DNA from: Pedobacter deserti | GTDB taxonomy: Bacteria; Bacteroidota; Bacteroidia; Sphingobacteriales; Sphingobacteriaceae | Assembly (NCBI RefSeq): GCF_024436415.1 | Contig: NZ_JAFMZQ010000001.1 | Coordinates: 2,418,001 to 2,482,000, forward strand | Reading direction: 5' to 3' | Length of the DNA stretch: 64,000 bases | Shown: positions 14,383-23,878 of the stretch, in pieces | Numbering within the stretch: the first letter of the stretch is position 1 | Layout: each line of letters begins with the position of its first letter | The notes under the pieces: generated by a model | What the model was told of the DNA's origin: nothing | The model's database searches: none | What the model saw: only the letters and a program-made list of their open reading frames with translations | Translations under genes and position numbers: made by a program

Positions 14383-16371
14383 ATGAAACGATACCTTTTA
14401 CTGTTGCTGGCAGTCTGCACCCAGCCCTTCAACGTTTTGGCACAATCTTCCGCCTTATCGGAAAACCCTTATAAAGAACTTCCGCTCGGCGCTATCAAGC
14501 CCCAGGGCTGGCTGCGCGAAATGCTTGTCCGCCAGAAAACCGGGTCTACCGGCAAACTTGATCAGCTTTATCCGATCGTGATGGGCGAGCGAAACGGCTG
14601 GCTGGGTGGCGATGGGGATCAGTGGGAGCGAGGACCGTACTGGCTCGACGGACTGTTGCCTTTGGCCTATATTTTAGATGATAAGGAACTCATTGCCAAG
14701 ACTAAACCTTGGGTAGAATGGGCAATTAAAAGTCAGCGGGCCGACGGATACTTTGGCCCCGCCAAAGACTATCCGTATGAATACGGCATGCAGCGCGACA
14801 ATAGCCAGGATTGGTGGCCTAAAATGGTTATGTTGAAAGTGTTGAAACAATATTACAGTGCTACGGGCGACCAGCGGGTGATCCGGCTGATGACGAACTA
14901 CTTTAAGTATCAGCTAAAGGAACTGCCTGCTAAACCATTGGATAACTGGACGTTTTGGGCAAGGTACCGTGGCGGCGACAACCTGATGATGGTGTACTGG
15001 CTCCACGGCATTACCAAAGAGAACTTTTTGCTTGAGCTCGGCGACCTGATCTATAAGCAGACCTTCGACTATACCAATGCCTTCTTAAATAGCAGGTTGC
15101 TTGCCACGCCGGCCAGTATTCATTGCGTCAATCTGGCCCAGGGTATTAAAACGCCCATCATTTATTACCAGCATCACCGCGAACAAAAATATCTGGATGC
15201 GACGAAAAAGGGATTTCAGGATCTGATGCACTACAATGGCATGGCCCATGGCCTTTATGGGGGCGACGAAGCTTTGCATGGTAACAACCCAACGCAGGGT
15301 TCTGAGCTATGTTCGGCAGTAGAAATGATGTTCTCCCTGGAAAGTATGCTGGAAATTACCGGGAATATTGGCTTTGCTGATCACCTGGAAAAGATTGCAT
15401 TCAATGCGCTTCCGGCACAGGCTTCAGATGATTTTCTCACGCACCAGTATTTTCAGCAGGCCAATCAGGTGATGGCTACGCGTCAGACCAGGAATTTTGA
15501 GGTGAACCATCACGGAACTGACGTTTGTTATGGGGTGCTTACAGGTTATCCTTGCTGTACCTCCAATATGCATCAGGGGTGGCCAAAGTTTACGCAGAAC
15601 TTGTTTTACGCTACCGCCGATAAGGGAATTGCGGCACTGGTGTACTCGCCTAGTGAGGTGACGCTGAAGGTGGCGAATGATATACCCGTGCGTATAGTTG
15701 AGGAGACCAATTATCCGTTTAATGAGGATATTAAGTTCCGGATCAATTTCCTGAAGAAGAAGTCGGCCACCTTTCCGTTTCACCTGAGAATTCCCGAGTG
15801 GTGTAAAAACGCGACCATCCGTATCAATGGTGAGGTATATAAAGAAGAGAAGGGCAACCAGATTGTGAAAATAGTACGTGAATGGAAATCTGGCGATGTG
15901 ATTGAGCTCGTCTTGCCTATGCATATTTATAAAAATACCTGGTTAGAGCGTTCGGTATCTATAGAACGGGGCCCTCTGGTGTACGGATTGAAGATAGGCG
16001 AGGATAAGCACTATGTGAAAAATACCCTCGACCCGCAGGAGTATGGTGAAGGTTATTATGAAGTTAAGCCGACCACGCCCTGGAACTACGGTCTCCTCAA
16101 TGTTCAAAACGACCGTCTCGCGGAGAATTATATCGTTGAAAAAGCCGACAAGCCTTTTCCGGCATATCCATGGAATCAGGAAGGGGCTCCGCTAAAGATC
16201 AAAACCAAGGCCAAGCGCATTCCGAGCTGGCAGTTGTATAATGAAATGGCCGGACCGCTGCCTTTCAGTACCATCTTCCAGCTTGAGACGGATAAGCAGA
16301 CTGAAGAGATCACATTAATTCCCTACGGCTGCACGGAACTGCGTATCTCCCAGTTTCCGGTGATCCGATAG
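14383..16371 (+). CDS. GH127-like (DUF1680) beta-L-arabinofuranosidase family protein
   Basis: This 662-residue secreted protein has a signal peptide (MKRYLLLLLAVCTQPFNVLA) and an alpha/alpha-barrel of the DUF1680/GH127 clan (WERGPYWLDGLLPLAY; RADGYFGP). GSELCSA fits the Glu-x-Cys zinc ligands and GYPCCTSN fits the vicinal cysteines, one of which is the nucleophile of HypBA1. The extra cysteine two residues before that pair in HypBA1 is a tyrosine here, so the metal site or the subfamily differs. I chose ATG 14383 because it begins the signal peptide; the open frame extends 25 codons upstream. Arabinofuranosides are the family substrate; specificity here is inferred only. Confidence 0.85.
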   Translation: MKRYLLLLLAVCTQPFNVLAQSSALSENPYKELPLGAIKPQGWLREMLVRQKTGSTGKLDQLYPIVMGERNGWLGGDGDQWERGPYWLDGLLPLAYILDDKELIAKTKPWVEWAIKSQRADGYFGPAKDYPYEYGMQRDNSQDWWPKMVMLKVLKQYYSATGDQRVIRLMTNYFKYQLKELPAKPLDNWTFWARYRGGDNLMMVYWLHGITKENFLLELGDLIYKQTFDYTNAFLNSRLLATPASIHCVNLAQGIKTPIIYYQHHREQKYLDATKKGFQDLMHYNGMAHGLYGGDEALHGNNPTQGSELCSAVEMMFSLESMLEITGNIGFADHLEKIAFNALPAQASDDFLTHQYFQQANQVMATRQTRNFEVNHHGTDVCYGVLTGYPCCTSNMHQGWPKFTQNLFYATADKGIAALVYSPSEVTLKVANDIPVRIVEETNYPFNEDIKFRINFLKKKSATFPFHLRIPEWCKNATIRINGEVYKEEKGNQIVKIVREWKSGDVIELVLPMHIYKNTWLERSVSIERGPLVYGLKIGEDKHYVKNTLDPQEYGEGYYEVKPTTPWNYGLLNVQNDRLAENYIVEKADKPFPAYPWNQEGAPLKIKTKAKRIPSWQLYNEMAGPLPFSTIFQLETDKQTEEITLIPYGCTELRISQFPVIR

Positions 16372-17772
16372 TCAGACGGCCTCCGCGATAATATGGCTGC
16401 CTTTGAGGGCGAGCTTTTTGTGAGGATGCTGGGCAGCGTAAGAAACGATCAGATTCAGAATATAATCGTTTGATGGGTAGGGGCTTAGGACAGATTTCAG
16501 CGCTTCCGGTTCGGCGATGTCAGCATGGTGGGAAATATAACCCATGCCATAGAACCGGCCCTGCTCTACCAGCAGACAGCTTTGTTCGTCGTCATGCCTG
16601 CCGGTATCGATCAGTGCAAAAGAGGGCAGCATGGACCTAAGTTCTTCTATGGCATATTTTACCCTCACATTGTAGGCTGCGGCAGATTCCTTACCGATAC
16701 AAGCACCGGTGCAGTTGCCTTGTGCGTGTGCTGTGCATGCTGCAGCCACACGCTGTATACAGCAGAGCTTTTCGCACAATAAATGCGATTTGATGAGTAG
16801 TCGCAATAAATTATGTCCTTCCAGCAAGGTGTTAAAGCTGTAAAGCGCCGTCAGATTTTTTTTGGCTTTATCGATGCCGAAACGGATATAGCCTTTCTGA
16901 TCCTCAAAGGTGTACAGCGCATACTTATGCTCATACCGCTTCATGGCACGATTATTCTCGGGCCAAAGCCGTTTTATTTCTGCAGCTTCCAGGATAAATG
17001 CCATCAGCTCAGTGCCGCATAGTTCAAAATCGATGGTGTGGATGTCTTTCAGAAAATTTTGTCGCTGCCTGCCGGTGTTATTGCCAGTAAAATGGGAGCA
17101 GACACGCTTGCGAAGGTTTTTGGCCTTACCCACATAAATGACCTTGCCCTTGCTGTCTTTGAAATAATATACTCCCGCACCAGCCGGTATCCGATCAATT
17201 TGTGCTTTGGACAGGTTGGGTGGAAGCACCTGTTCTTTCGAAGCTTTCTTTAAGGTGTGTGGTATGAAACCTTCCTGGTCGGCCGCTATAAGCATGCCCA
17301 GCAAGATAGCTGTCGCAGCCGCATCGCCGCCGGCACGGTGGCGTTGTTTGATCTCTATATTCAGTGCATTGCAGAGTTTGCCGAGGCTGTAGGAGCGATG
17401 CCCGGGCAGCAGTTTTCGGCTTAGTCTAACCGTGCAGAGTTTTCTGCATTGCAGATCGTAGCCGCAACCGCTGAGCTGGTGCCGGATAAAGGAATAATCG
17501 AAATTGACATTATGGGCTACGAATACTTTATCATGCAGCATCCCGTAAATGCGTTCGGCGACCATCTCAAACGTGGGCGCAGTAGCCACCATTTCATTAC
17601 TAATCCCTGTTAATGCTTCAATATAAGGAGGAATATCCTGAAGAGGATTGATGAGCGTTTCGAAGGTGTCGACCACCGCCGTACCATCGTGCACCTGGAT
17701 GGAGATTTCGGTAATTCCATTTGCAGATGCATAGCCTCCGGTGGTTTCAATATCTACTACAGCATATAACAT
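16372..17772 (-). CDS. DnaQ-like exonuclease fused to a GIY-YIG (UvrC-type) nuclease
   Basis: This is a 466-residue fusion. Residues 1-165 form a DEDDh exonuclease: DIETTGG, HNVNFDYSF and HRAGGD carry the ExoI-III residues. Residues about 195-275 form a GIY-YIG domain of the UvrC/Cho type (GVYYFKDSKGKVIYVGKAKNLRKRVCSHF). The C-terminal third contains a cysteine cluster (LLCEKLCCIQ...CTAHAQGNCTGAC). The same architecture is annotated elsewhere as 'exonuclease domain/GIY-YIG' and probably trims or incises damaged DNA or proofreads; its biology is little studied. It abuts the convergent glycosidase gene with no base between. Confidence 0.88.
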   Translation of the reverse strand: MLYAVVDIETTGGYASANGITEISIQVHDGTAVVDTFETLINPLQDIPPYIEALTGISNEMVATAPTFEMVAERIYGMLHDKVFVAHNVNFDYSFIRHQLSGCGYDLQCRKLCTVRLSRKLLPGHRSYSLGKLCNALNIEIKQRHRAGGDAAATAILLGMLIAADQEGFIPHTLKKASKEQVLPPNLSKAQIDRIPAGAGVYYFKDSKGKVIYVGKAKNLRKRVCSHFTGNNTGRQRQNFLKDIHTIDFELCGTELMAFILEAAEIKRLWPENNRAMKRYEHKYALYTFEDQKGYIRFGIDKAKKNLTALYSFNTLLEGHNLLRLLIKSHLLCEKLCCIQRVAAACTAHAQGNCTGACIGKESAAAYNVRVKYAIEELRSMLPSFALIDTGRHDDEQSCLLVEQGRFYGMGYISHHADIAEPEALKSVLSPYPSNDYILNLIVSYAAQHPHKKLALKGSHIIAEAV

Positions 17773-17857
17773 CTTCTACAGCATTTGGTGATGTAAAGAT
17801 GCTAATAAAATTAGTATTAATATTAAAAATTGTGAAACTTTTTAATTCGCTGGCAGA

Positions 17858-19129
17858 CTATCCAAAAAACAGGTAGCAGAGGCCGATAGCTGTGCAGATG
17901 CCCACTAGGTCGGCCAGCAGCATAGCGCCTATGGTATACCGGGTATTTTTGATGCTAACCGCGCCAAAATAAACGGCTACCACGTAAAAGGTAGTGTCCG
18001 ACGAGCCCTGGAGGATGCTCGACAGGCGACCGGCAAACGAATCTGCCCCATGGGTGGTCATCGTATCTACCATCATGCCCCTTGCGCCGCTGCCGCTCAT
18101 GGGCTTGATCAGCGCGGTGGGGATTCCATCGATAAAGCGGGTGTCAGCGCCGAGCATGCTGCACAGCTGTTTCATCCCACCGATAATCATATCAAAGGTG
18201 CCGCTGGTACGCAGCATACTAATGGCAATGAGCATCCCGACAAGATAAGGTATAATGCGTATAGCGGTTTCGAAGCCGCCCTTTGCACCGTCTACAAAGT
18301 CGCTGAACACATCAGTTTTTTTGTACACCGCCCCAAGCACAATGAGCAGGAAGATGAGCAGCAGCAAGCCGTTACTTAAAATCCCTGAAAAGGACTGCAA
18401 TTCTGAGGTCTGCAGCCCAACAAGGTACCATACTAGTGCGGCAATAATGGCCGAGATACTTCCTACCCAAGCAAGTATGGCCGGTTGCAGCAAGTTTATT
18501 TTCTGCTTGAAAGACACAATCAGCATGGCTGCCATGGTCGCCGCAAATGTTGCGATCATGCAGGGGATAAAGATCTCCGTTGGGTTGCTTGCGTTCAGCG
18601 AGGCCCTCACGGCAATGATGCTTACGGGTATGAGGGTAAGCCCGGAGGCATGCAGACATAAAAACATGATCTGAGCATTGGAAGCAACGTCTTTACGGGG
18701 GTTGAGTTCCTGAAGACTTTCCATGGCTTTAAGTCCGAATGGTGTTGCGGCGTTGTCCAGTCCCAGCAGGTTCGCCGAAAAGTTCATCACCATGTGCCCG
18801 GTGGCCGGATGTCCCTTTGGTACTTCCGGAAAAAGTTTGGAAAAGAAGGGGCTGATGAGTCGTGACAACAGCCGGATGCCTCCTGCGCGTTCTGCAATAG
18901 TCATGAAGCCCATAAACAGCGCCATGATACCGATCAGCTTTAAGCAGATGTTTACCGCCGTCCAGCATGTTTCAATGATACCGTCCAGCTTCAGCGGATT
19001 GGCCGGGTCGTCAGCCTTTCCGATTACCATCCAGTTGAATATTTCTGTCTGCCCCAGAAAGAAGCACTTTATTGCTGCCACAGTGATCGCAACAATGATG
19101 AATGCCGACCATATTCTGCTTAATGCCAT
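17858..19129 (-). CDS. SpmA-SpmB fusion, nucleoside-recognition (Gate) membrane protein
   Basis: This 423-residue protein has about ten membrane segments. The N-terminal half resembles SpmA (MNFSANLLGLDNAATPFGLKAM) and the C-terminal half SpmB (SGSGARGMMVDTM.THGADS.....SILQGSSDTTFYVVAVYFG). In Bacillus these are separate spore-maturation proteins; Bacteroidota carry the fusion without sporulation. Both halves have Gate domains, so a transport or dehydration-related function is assumed but unproven. It ends 49 bp downstream of nothing else on its strand; the S9 peptidase gene lies directly upstream. Confidence 0.85.
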   Translation of the reverse strand: MALSRIWSAFIIVAITVAAIKCFFLGQTEIFNWMVIGKADDPANPLKLDGIIETCWTAVNICLKLIGIMALFMGFMTIAERAGGIRLLSRLISPFFSKLFPEVPKGHPATGHMVMNFSANLLGLDNAATPFGLKAMESLQELNPRKDVASNAQIMFLCLHASGLTLIPVSIIAVRASLNASNPTEIFIPCMIATFAATMAAMLIVSFKQKINLLQPAILAWVGSISAIIAALVWYLVGLQTSELQSFSGILSNGLLLLIFLLIVLGAVYKKTDVFSDFVDGAKGGFETAIRIIPYLVGMLIAISMLRTSGTFDMIIGGMKQLCSMLGADTRFIDGIPTALIKPMSGSGARGMMVDTMTTHGADSFAGRLSSILQGSSDTTFYVVAVYFGAVSIKNTRYTIGAMLLADLVGICTAIGLCYLFFG

Positions 19130-19178
19130 TTTTCGCTATAGTTTGAGCTGCTCAATGTAGCATTTTTCTGAAATATTC

Positions 19179-21953
19179 TCAGGGCTTTTCGTCGGTCAGA
19201 TCGAAACCCCAGTTTCTGCCTTTTTCTGTAGCCGGGATACCGCTAACCATCCATACCGGCGCTTTTGCCCCTTTTAGGTAGTGGTCGAAAAACTGCTGTT
19301 CCCTGATCTGTATGTCTTTACGGTTCTGGCGCTGTACCAGGTTATGGGCTTCGTTATTATAGTTGAGCATCCATACCGGTTTTCCGAGACGTCTCAATCC
19401 ATTAAACATCTCAATGCCCTGGTACCATGGCACTGCACCATCGGCATCGTTCGCCATAATCACCACAGGGGTATTTACTTTAGACAGGAAGAACAAGGGC
19501 GAGTTCTCGATATACAGATCGGGCTTTTCCCACAAACTGGCGCCAATGCGGCTCTGTGTTTTTTCATACTGGAACTGTCGGTTCATTCCGCTTTCCCAGC
19601 GCATTCCGCCGTAAGCAGAGGTCATGTTAACCACCGGCGCACCGGCCCATGCCGCTGCATACATATTGGTACGCGTAATGAGGTGCGCCACCTGGTAACC
19701 ACCCCAGCTCTGTCCCTGGATACCGATCTTCGTACTGTCTACCCAACTGTTTTTAGTCAGCGAGCGCACACCCGAGTTGATAAACTCTTCGGCCGAGCGA
19801 CCCGGGTAACCAGTCTCGTAACTGATGTCGGGTGCGAAAACAAGATACCCATTACTTACAAAATACGAGATGTTCAGACGCGATGGTGTAGGAGCTGGAG
19901 CGATATAGTTGTACAGGCCGTCCGACAATTTTTCATAGAAGTAAACAATCATCGGGTATTTCTTAGCCGGGTCGAAATGTTCTGGTTTATATAAAATACC
20001 CTCAGAAGTGAGTCCTTTTGGTGTGTTCCACTTAACGAGTTCGGCAGTACCCCAGTTGTAATTCTGCTGCTGAGGGTTGGTATTGCTTAAGCGCTCTTCG
20101 GTTTTCAGGTCGGCCGACACAAACACGTTCGGTGAGCTGGTGTAACTGGCCTTGTCGTACACATAACGCTCGGCCTCTTTGGCCTTTTCCACCCCGGAGT
20201 AACTGGCCTTATTCATGACAATAAGCTCCTGGTTCTTGGTGGTGCCTAGAGTTGCCCGGTAAAAACCTGCTTCTTTGGTTTGATTGTTAAAGGCCTTGAG
20301 CAACACACGTTCCCGCGATTCCAGGAATCGTTGCTCCGGATCGGTTTGTTCTATCCGGAAGGTAATTTCGTTAGTGCGTCCGTAACCATTGGTAAGGTTT
20401 TTTGGGGTCGATTTGCCGTCGGGTGAGCATGCCCAGATATCATACCTGTCGTATACCAGTACAGACTTGTCATCTTCCGTCCAGCCTGCTACCCCGTACG
20501 CCGAAGGGAAGTCCGGCACGTCATTTTGCTCATCGGTCAGTTTCACGATGATATCCCGGTTTAAATGGACGGTATTGCCGGTGACAACTTCATAAGTGTA
20601 CCAGCCGCCGGTTCTATTGTCGAAATAAAGTACAAACTTACCCGAAGGAGAGGGCATCGCTCTGCCGTGCAGACTCTCAATGATCTTTTTCCGGGATCCG
20701 GTTTTAGTATTTACCATGTAGTAGTCGCGCAGACTGCTCGCCGTCCACTGTGCGGCAATACGATTGCCGAAATCTGTAGAAGCCAGTACATAGTCGGCAT
20801 TCCCTTCATCAACCAGACTTGCGTCGGGGAGCTTAAGATCGGTCAGCGGAATCATACGCACATCACTGCTGTACACGTCCATTACAGACAGATAACTTCT
20901 TTTGATCTCCTTATCGGCATTTTTCAGTTGCATGGGTTGCAGGTAGTCGTCTTTGTAACCCCATATATCCAGCTTAGCGTGTTCAAAGTCGACCAGGCTC
21001 GTATCTTTAGGTTGTCTGACCGGCGCGATGCCGAAGAACAGTTTCCTTCCGTTCTTGCTGAACCTGAGGTTTGCCTCTCCGCTCACAGCCCATTTTTGGG
21101 GCAGACCGGGTAGGTCCTGGTCTACCAGGATCTGCGCGGTATCCAGAGTCGGGGAGCTGTAATAGATGCGATAGTTTTTGATTTCTTTCTTTTCAGGATC
21201 AGTCTCTCCCAGGAAAGCAAGGGCTTCGCCCTCTTCATCGAATACAAAGTTTTTAAAGTTGCCTTTAACGGCTACGAGTGTCTTAATGGTACCTCTCTGG
21301 ATGTTTAGCAGGGAAACTCCTGCCGGTGCTGCCTTGTCGGTCTTCGATCCGGTGGTGCTGAACACCAGTCGCTCGCCTTTTTTGTCAAATCGGTAGTCGG
21401 ACACATAAGTAAACCTTCGCTCAATTCCGGTACCCAGGTTCTTAAAAATCATATCAGTGCCTTCTTTGTCATCCCGTTTTGTTTTTGCTGTATCTGGTTG
21501 CCTTTCCAGTTGATATGCCAGACAAGCGTTCCCTTCTTCCGCGAGCTTATACGATTTGACCATCGCAGTTTTGGTGAGCGACAAGTTGTTCAGGTTAACA
21601 ATTCCCAGCGAGTCCTTTGGCATTTCCTCTGGCTTTTTCTTTTTGATCTTTGCGGTGCGGACGTCCTGGTATAAAGGTTTGATCAGGAACACTGCAAATT
21701 TGTTGTCGGCACTGAACGCTACGTTTTCACCGCGCGGCACTTTCAGGTCAGCGTTGTTTTTCAATCCTTTGAAGTACAGGTTGCCATCGCCTTGCTGCCT
21801 GGCAATCACATAGGCAACCCAATTGCCGTCGTTAGACAGCTTTTTGGTGGAGACCGATTCCCAGTTGTCGTACACGGTATGGTCGAGTGGTTTTTTCTGT
21901 GCAAAGCATACGCTTGCACACAGCAGAAGTGTTAGGCTCAGGTACTTGTACAT
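19179..21953 (-). CDS. S9-family peptidase (prolyl-oligopeptidase-like), secreted
   Basis: This 924-residue protein has a signal peptide (MYKYLSLTLLLCASVCFA) and a beta-propeller-like N-terminal two thirds. A C-terminal alpha/beta-hydrolase domain follows: the nucleophile is in GQSWGGY, the Asp in ANDADGAVPW and the His in NNEAHNL. It is longer than typical DPP-IV (about 720). I chose the start at 21953, which begins the signal peptide; 29 upstream in-frame codons cover the yidC terminator and are not credible. It likely hydrolyses imported or periplasmic oligopeptides. Confidence 0.9.
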   Translation of the reverse strand: MYKYLSLTLLLCASVCFAQKKPLDHTVYDNWESVSTKKLSNDGNWVAYVIARQQGDGNLYFKGLKNNADLKVPRGENVAFSADNKFAVFLIKPLYQDVRTAKIKKKKPEEMPKDSLGIVNLNNLSLTKTAMVKSYKLAEEGNACLAYQLERQPDTAKTKRDDKEGTDMIFKNLGTGIERRFTYVSDYRFDKKGERLVFSTTGSKTDKAAPAGVSLLNIQRGTIKTLVAVKGNFKNFVFDEEGEALAFLGETDPEKKEIKNYRIYYSSPTLDTAQILVDQDLPGLPQKWAVSGEANLRFSKNGRKLFFGIAPVRQPKDTSLVDFEHAKLDIWGYKDDYLQPMQLKNADKEIKRSYLSVMDVYSSDVRMIPLTDLKLPDASLVDEGNADYVLASTDFGNRIAAQWTASSLRDYYMVNTKTGSRKKIIESLHGRAMPSPSGKFVLYFDNRTGGWYTYEVVTGNTVHLNRDIIVKLTDEQNDVPDFPSAYGVAGWTEDDKSVLVYDRYDIWACSPDGKSTPKNLTNGYGRTNEITFRIEQTDPEQRFLESRERVLLKAFNNQTKEAGFYRATLGTTKNQELIVMNKASYSGVEKAKEAERYVYDKASYTSSPNVFVSADLKTEERLSNTNPQQQNYNWGTAELVKWNTPKGLTSEGILYKPEHFDPAKKYPMIVYFYEKLSDGLYNYIAPAPTPSRLNISYFVSNGYLVFAPDISYETGYPGRSAEEFINSGVRSLTKNSWVDSTKIGIQGQSWGGYQVAHLITRTNMYAAAWAGAPVVNMTSAYGGMRWESGMNRQFQYEKTQSRIGASLWEKPDLYIENSPLFFLSKVNTPVVIMANDADGAVPWYQGIEMFNGLRRLGKPVWMLNYNNEAHNLVQRQNRKDIQIREQQFFDHYLKGAKAPVWMVSGIPATEKGRNWGFDLTDEKP

Positions 21954-21989
21954 AGTGTGTTTGGTTATGTTACCCCAGTGTGGTGGCTT

Positions 21990-22025
21990 AAAAATAATAA
22001 AAAAGGGCACCTCATCGGGTGCCCT
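21990..22025 (-). terminator. Rho-independent terminator of yidC
   Basis: On the minus strand a 7-bp G/C-rich stem, GGGCACC with GGTGCCC (22005-22024), is followed by TTTTTTATTATTTTT. It lies 40 bp after the yidC stop and separates the pyrG-yidC unit from the peptidase gene. Confidence 0.85.
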
Positions 22026-22063
22026 TTTGCATATTATCATAGAAAAATTACATTTTCTGCTGC

Positions 22064-23860
22064 TTATTTTTTCTTTTGAGCTTGAGCTTGCTGCTGTTGG
22101 CGCATGTATTCGTCTAACCGCGCCTGGAATTTAGACTTTTTCTTCTTTTCTGCAGGCTTTGCCTTATTCTCCTGAAGCGTACGATGAATCTTTTCGTCAT
22201 CTACCATCGACTTGATGATAAACTGCTGAAGGAAAGTGAGCATGTTGGCCAGGAAATAGTAGTAGTTCAGTCCGGAAGGGTAGCTGTTCAGTACACCAAG
22301 AAATACCAGCGGCATGATGTAGCCGATATATTTCATCTGACCTGTCGCTCCCGAGATCTGGTTGTTGAAGTACGTATAGATCAGGGTGGAGATCGTCATC
22401 AGCAAACACATTAAACTCAAGTGATCGCCGATAAACGGAATGTTGAAGCCAAATTTGATGAAATCATCGTAGGTCGACAAGTCCTTCATCCATAAGAAGC
22501 TTTCGCCTCTTAATTCAAAAAGGTTAGGGAAGAAGAAGAAGAAGGCCATAACGAAAGGCAACTGCAAGAGCATTGGCAAACAGCCGCCCAGCGGGTTAAC
22601 ACCGACCTGCTTATACAGCTTTAGATACTCCTGCTGCAGGAGTGTCGGATTGTCTTCGCCTACTTTCGCTTTAATCACATCCATTTCAGGCTTCAGAATA
22701 CGCATTTTCGCCATGGAGATGTATGATTTATAAGTAAGGGGCGACATAGCCACTTTAAGCAGGATCGTAAGTACCAGGATAATCAATCCGTAGTTCCATC
22801 CGAATCCTTCCAAAAAGTTGAACACAGGCAATACCACAAATCTGTTGATGTATTTCAACGGCCAGTAGCCCATATCTACCTGCTTTTCAATTTCATGTCC
22901 CTGTTCCTTAAGTACAGAGAATTTATTGGTTCCGAAATAAAAGGTAAAGCCGTAGCTTTGTGAAGCCAGTTGGTTGAAAGGCAATTGCAGGTTTGCACCA
23001 TACCATTTAACCTTACCCGAATCTGTGCTGAGCTTTACCTCCAGATCACCCTTCTCGAAAGGTGCAGAGGGTAACAAAACCGCAGAAAAGAAGTGCTGTT
23101 TGAAGGAAACCCACTCAATTTTGCCTTCGTTCAACTCCAGCTTATCGTCTTTAGCCACGCTCAGGTGATCCGGGTTTTCCTCCACATATTTAAAGTAAGG
23201 GGCCGAGTGTTCCTGCTCTTTCTTGCTTGACTTTTCCTGCTCCAGCAAAGTAGCTTCCCAGTTGAGCAACAGGGCATTACCCTGGACTACCTGATTAAGT
23301 CCGTTAAGATTAACGCTCAGCTCAACATTGTTGCTGTTAGGCTTTAAAGTATAATTGTACTCAAGGTACTGGTTGCCCGAATAATTGGCGCGCATGCTAA
23401 CGCTGTTGCTGGTAGAACTTGCGGTGAAGTACAGATCATTCGTGTTAAAGACTTTACCTGCAAGGTTAAGCTTAAATCCGAATTTGTTATCATCCCCGTC
23501 GAACAGCACTACAGGTTTTCCGCTATAAGTTTTCTGACCCTTTACTTGTACCGAACGGATTTTACCGCCCTTGTTGGTAAAAGTCAGTTTCAATTTCTCG
23601 TTTTCCAGAACTGTTTGTTGTTCGGTGCCAGAAATGCTCCCTCCGAAAGGACCGGCAAGCGCAGCGGAATCAATAGTATTTGTTGCTGTAGTGGCTTGGG
23701 CGACCGCCTTAGGCTGCCCGGCCGAAGCTTTACGTGCCGAGTCGGCCGCTATACGCGCCTGCTCTTGTTGTATTTCTGCTTCCGACGGCTTGAAAAAATA
23801 AAATGAGCCAGCCAGAATAATTAAAATCAGGAACAATCCTGTAAAAGTATTTCTATCCAT
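22064..23860 (-). CDS. yidC: Membrane protein insertase YidC
   Basis: This 598-residue protein has an N-terminal membrane anchor (residues about 5-22). The large periplasmic beta domain of Gram-negative YidC follows (to about 340), then the conserved five-helix insertase core (WNYGLIILVLTILLKVAMSPLTYKSY; NPLGGCLPMLLQLPFVMAFFFFF). The tail is Lys/Gln-rich. It inserts inner-membrane proteins alone or with SecYEG. The gene starts 18 bp after pyrG, so the two are co-transcribed. Confidence 0.97.
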   Translation of the reverse strand: MDRNTFTGLFLILIILAGSFYFFKPSEAEIQQEQARIAADSARKASAGQPKAVAQATTATNTIDSAALAGPFGGSISGTEQQTVLENEKLKLTFTNKGGKIRSVQVKGQKTYSGKPVVLFDGDDNKFGFKLNLAGKVFNTNDLYFTASSTSNSVSMRANYSGNQYLEYNYTLKPNSNNVELSVNLNGLNQVVQGNALLLNWEATLLEQEKSSKKEQEHSAPYFKYVEENPDHLSVAKDDKLELNEGKIEWVSFKQHFFSAVLLPSAPFEKGDLEVKLSTDSGKVKWYGANLQLPFNQLASQSYGFTFYFGTNKFSVLKEQGHEIEKQVDMGYWPLKYINRFVVLPVFNFLEGFGWNYGLIILVLTILLKVAMSPLTYKSYISMAKMRILKPEMDVIKAKVGEDNPTLLQQEYLKLYKQVGVNPLGGCLPMLLQLPFVMAFFFFFPNLFELRGESFLWMKDLSTYDDFIKFGFNIPFIGDHLSLMCLLMTISTLIYTYFNNQISGATGQMKYIGYIMPLVFLGVLNSYPSGLNYYYFLANMLTFLQQFIIKSMVDDEKIHRTLQENKAKPAEKKKKSKFQARLDEYMRQQQQAQAQKKK

Positions 23861-23878
23861 TATGAGTATTTAAAGCGA

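Noticed and set aside
20565-21113. Plus-strand open frame of 182 codons inside the S9 peptidase
   Set aside because: It is antisense to a clear signal-peptide-bearing peptidase; no independent start or motif.
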